Made by a program: the position numbers and the translations under genes
Source of the DNA: Anaerolineae bacterium
GTDB lineage: Bacteria; Chloroflexota; Anaerolineae; 4572-78; NAK82
Direction of reading: 5' to 3'
Assembly: GCA_030598425.1 (NCBI GenBank)
Contig: JAUVPY010000168.1
Span: forward strand, 1-6,530
DNA length: 6,530 bases
Shown: piece after piece, positions 5,696 through 6,530 of the stretch
How positions within the stretch are numbered: the first letter of the stretch is position 1
Layout: every line of letters begins with the position of its first letter
Notes under the pieces: generated by a model
What the model saw: only the letters and a program-made list of their open reading frames with translations
The model's database searches: none
Told to the model about the DNA's origin: nothing

Positions 5696-5702
5696 CCTCC
5701 TC
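5696..5702 (-). promoter_or_regulatory. Strong Shine-Dalgarno for the operon's first gene
   Basis: On the minus strand GAGGAGG lies 4 nt before the ATG at 5689-5691. It is the only near-perfect ribosome-binding site in the seven-gene run, and it fixes the start of the phosphomutase-like gene including its unusual polar N-terminus. Confidence 0.75.
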
Positions 5703-5712
5703 AATGGGGTCT

Positions 5713-5741
5713 ATCATAGCACAGATGGTGCAAGACAACAA
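5713..5741 (-). promoter_or_regulatory. Predicted promoter of the minus-strand operon
   Basis: Read on the minus strand: TTGTTG (5741-5736), a 17-bp spacer, then TATGAT (5718-5713) preceded by TGC, which makes an extended -10. The -10 matches the sigma70 consensus at five of six bases, while the -35 is weak (three of six), a common trade-off when a TGn extension is present. Transcription would begin near 5706, leaving a leader of about 15 nt that contains the GAGGAGG site. No operator is obvious. Confidence 0.6.
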
Positions 5742-5791
5742 GCGAAAATGCTCTTAACCTATTTGACCGGCTATTGCCGCTTGCTCCGGCC

Positions 5792-5817
5792 GCCTGGCCC
5801 GCTGGCGCAGCCCAGGC
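5792..5817. repeat. Inverted repeat GCCTGG / CCAGGC
   Basis: GCCTGG at 5792-5797 can pair with CCAGGC at 5812-5817 across a 14-nt loop. Flanking CCGG pieces on both sides could lengthen the stem with a bulge. It lies between the two divergent promoters and outside both predicted transcripts. Confidence 0.35.
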
Positions 5818-5820
5818 CGG

Positions 5821-5857
5821 CTGCCACGCGGGCCAGGGGAGTTTTACCGCGCGGCAG
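5821..5857. repeat. 11-bp inverted repeat with one mismatch
   Basis: CTGCCACGCGG (5821-5831) pairs with CCGCGCGGCAG (5847-5857) at ten of eleven positions, with a 15-nt loop. The pairs are almost all G-C. It ends 31 bp before the -35 box of the aminopeptidase promoter, a position suited to a regulator site or a supercoil-sensitive cruciform. No T-run follows on the plus strand, and on the minus strand there is no transcript in view for it to end. Confidence 0.45.
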
Positions 5858-5888
5858 AGATGGGTATTGCCGTTCTAGTGTGAATCGG

Positions 5889-5917
5889 TTGACAGTGTGG
5901 GGTAAGAATGATAGTAT
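5889..5917 (+). promoter_or_regulatory. Predicted promoter of the leucyl aminopeptidase gene
   Basis: A perfect TTGACA (5889-5894) is followed by a 17-bp spacer and TAGTAT (5912-5917), preceded by TGA, which makes an extended -10. This is the best sigma70-type promoter in the window. Transcription should begin near 5924, giving a leader of about 114 nt before the GTG at 6038. A second possible -10, TACAAT at 5988-5993, has no matching -35 and is less likely. Confidence 0.7.
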
Positions 5918-5938
5918 GGATATAGTAAGTCCTATAGT
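5911..5938 (+). repeat. Three helically phased ATAGT repeats over the pepA -10/start site
   Basis: ATAGT occurs at 5911-5915, 5922-5926 and 5934-5938, with starts 11 and 12 bp apart, close to one helical turn. The first copy overlaps the -10 hexamer and the next two cover the expected transcription start and early leader; the last two share TATAGT. This could be an operator array or a set of alternative -10-like elements. Confidence 0.45.
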
Positions 5939-6037
5939 GTGCAGGCCTACTCGCCGCGGCAGCGTCCGGATTCCTAGACTCTGTAGATACAATAAGACTT
6001 GCATTAACGCACAACATCGCCCAAAGGAGAGAAAGCT

Positions 6038-6530
6038 GTGGACGTATCAACTCAATCAGGAAACATTCAGTCAATTGACGCCGATGCGATTGCCGTCAAC
6101 CTGTTTCAAGGTGTCACCGAACCAGGGGGTGCGACGGGAGCCGTGGACAAAGCTTTGGATGGCGCTATCCGTGACCTTATCATCAACGGTGCTATGCGGG
6201 GTAAGTTGAATGAGACGGCCATCATCTATCCACGTGTGGCCATTCCGGCCCGGCGTGTGATCATCGTGGGCTTGGGGCCTGAGGAGGAATTTGGCCTGGA
6301 CGCCGTGCGTCAGGCTGCGGCTGCCGCTGCTCGGGCGGCCCGGGGCGCGGGAGCTCGCACCTTGGCCTCAATCGTGCACGGGGGGGGACGCGGTGGATTG
6401 TCTCTGGCCGACGCGGCCCAGGCGGTGGTAGAGGGCACCATCCTGGGCCTGTATCGCTACGAAGCGCCCGGCGTAATCCCCCGTGAGGAATTCGAGCGAC
6501 AGCTCGACTCGCTGACTCTGGTGGAGTTTG
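6038..6530 (+). CDS. pepA: Leucyl aminopeptidase (M17 family), N-terminal part
   Basis: 164 complete codons from GTG 6038-6040 to the window edge, cut by the edge rather than by a stop. It matches the N-terminal, macro-like domain of M17 leucyl/cytosol aminopeptidases: Ala-Asp-Ala-Ile-Ala-Val-Asn-Leu-Phe near residues 15-23, then Gly-Gly-Ala-Thr-Gly-Ala-Val-Asp-Lys-Ala-Leu-Asp-Gly-Ala-Ile, then Arg-Arg-Val-Ile-Ile-Val-Gly-Leu-Gly, then an Ala/Arg-rich helix and Ala-x-Ala-Val-Val-Glu-Gly-Thr-Ile-Leu-Gly-Leu-Tyr-Arg-Tyr. The two-metal catalytic C-terminal half, with the NTDAEGR-type motif, lies outside. The enzyme removes N-terminal residues, preferably Leu, from peptides in the cytosol, usually as a hexamer; some homologues also bind DNA. 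The start is well fixed: GGAG at 6026-6029 is 8 nt upstream and an in-frame TAA at 6005-6007 blocks any longer form. An eight-G run at 6380-6387 lies within the gene, but the family match continues in the same frame after it. Confidence 0.9.
   Translation, partial: MDVSTQSGNIQSIDADAIAVNLFQGVTEPGGATGAVDKALDGAIRDLIINGAMRGKLNETAIIYPRVAIPARRVIIVGLGPEEEFGLDAVRQAAAAAARAARGAGARTLASIVHGGGRGGLSLADAAQAVVEGTILGLYRYEAPGVIPREEFERQLDSLTLVEF

Larger units (their letters stand above)
5772..5872. repeat. TATTGCCG direct repeats around a GC-rich hairpin patch
   Basis: TATTGCCG occurs at 5772-5779 and again at 5865-5872; with one mismatch the match extends two bases further, to TATTGCCG(C/T)T. The 85 bases between are GC-rich and palindromic. 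The arrangement could be two binding sites for one regulator, or the target-site duplication of a small palindromic insertion. No terminal inverted repeats are visible at the inner edges, so the second idea is weak. Confidence 0.4.
5742..5888. other. Core of the divergent intergenic region
   Basis: These 147 bases between the two predicted promoters contain no credible gene. Short open frames across them show no recognisable protein family and no supported start. The left part is ordinary sequence. From about 5780 to 5860 it becomes very GC-rich and holds two inverted repeats, and the patch is bracketed by two copies of TATTGCCG. It probably serves as a regulatory or insulating spacer between oppositely directed transcripts. 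Confidence 0.55.

Noticed and set aside
5988..5993. TACAAT as the main -10 box of the aminopeptidase gene
   Set aside because: The base 17 bp upstream region reads TCCGGA, a poor -35, and there is no TGn extension; the TTGACA/TAGTAT pair is far better.
5771..6004. Minus-strand open frame of 77 codons between the promoters
   Set aside because: It is antisense to the aminopeptidase leader, has no ribosome-binding site, and resembles no family I know.
5670..6209. Plus-strand open frame of 179 codons through the divergent region
   Set aside because: It runs through both predicted promoters and out of frame into the aminopeptidase gene; the composition is not protein-like.

Overview
The window looks like a chromosomal segment from a Chloroflexota (Chloroflexi) bacterium, probably an uncultivated lineage. 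The main reason is an uninterrupted block of three genes: an MSMEG_4193-type phosphomutase, a DUF3090 protein and an SCO1664-type PI-kinase-like protein. This trio is known almost only from Actinobacteria and Chloroflexi. The protein style and the housekeeping neighbours fit the Chloroflexi side. The assignment is from recognition of families, not from a search.

Layout. The left edge (1-228, + strand) holds the last 75 codons of a saccharopine dehydrogenase-family protein. It converges on a long minus-strand gene run that occupies 314-5691. Read in its transcription direction the run is: histidine-phosphatase/phosphomutase (4978-5691), DUF3090 protein (4444-4974), SCO1664-family kinase-like protein (3686-4441), Era-like GTPase with a DUF697 tail (2648-3679), YpgQ/YedJ-type HD phosphohydrolase (2065-2661), CoA-pyrophosphatase-type Nudix hydrolase (1394-2047) and galT (314-1312). 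Spacings are 3, 2, 6, -14, 17 and 81 nt. The first six genes therefore look like one transcription unit, and galT is a likely but less certain seventh member after a short repeat-bearing spacer.

The 346-nt intergenic region (5692-6037) is divergent. It carries an extended -10 promoter for the minus-strand operon (5713-5741) and a very good sigma70-type promoter for the plus strand (TTGACA, 17 bp, TGA-TAGTAT at 5889-5917). Between them is a GC-rich patch with inverted repeats, bracketed by two copies of TATTGCCG. The plus-strand promoter serves a leucyl aminopeptidase (M17, pepA-like) that starts with GTG at 6038 and runs off the right edge.

How the genes may work together. Known family chemistry includes phosphoryl transfer or removal (kinase-like protein, phosphomutase/phosphatase), nucleotide clean-up (HD and Nudix hydrolases), a GTPase and a nucleotidyl-sugar transferase. 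The function of the central trio is not established in any organism I know of; it is the most interesting content here. I saw no mobile element, CRISPR array, tRNA or rRNA gene, or defence system.
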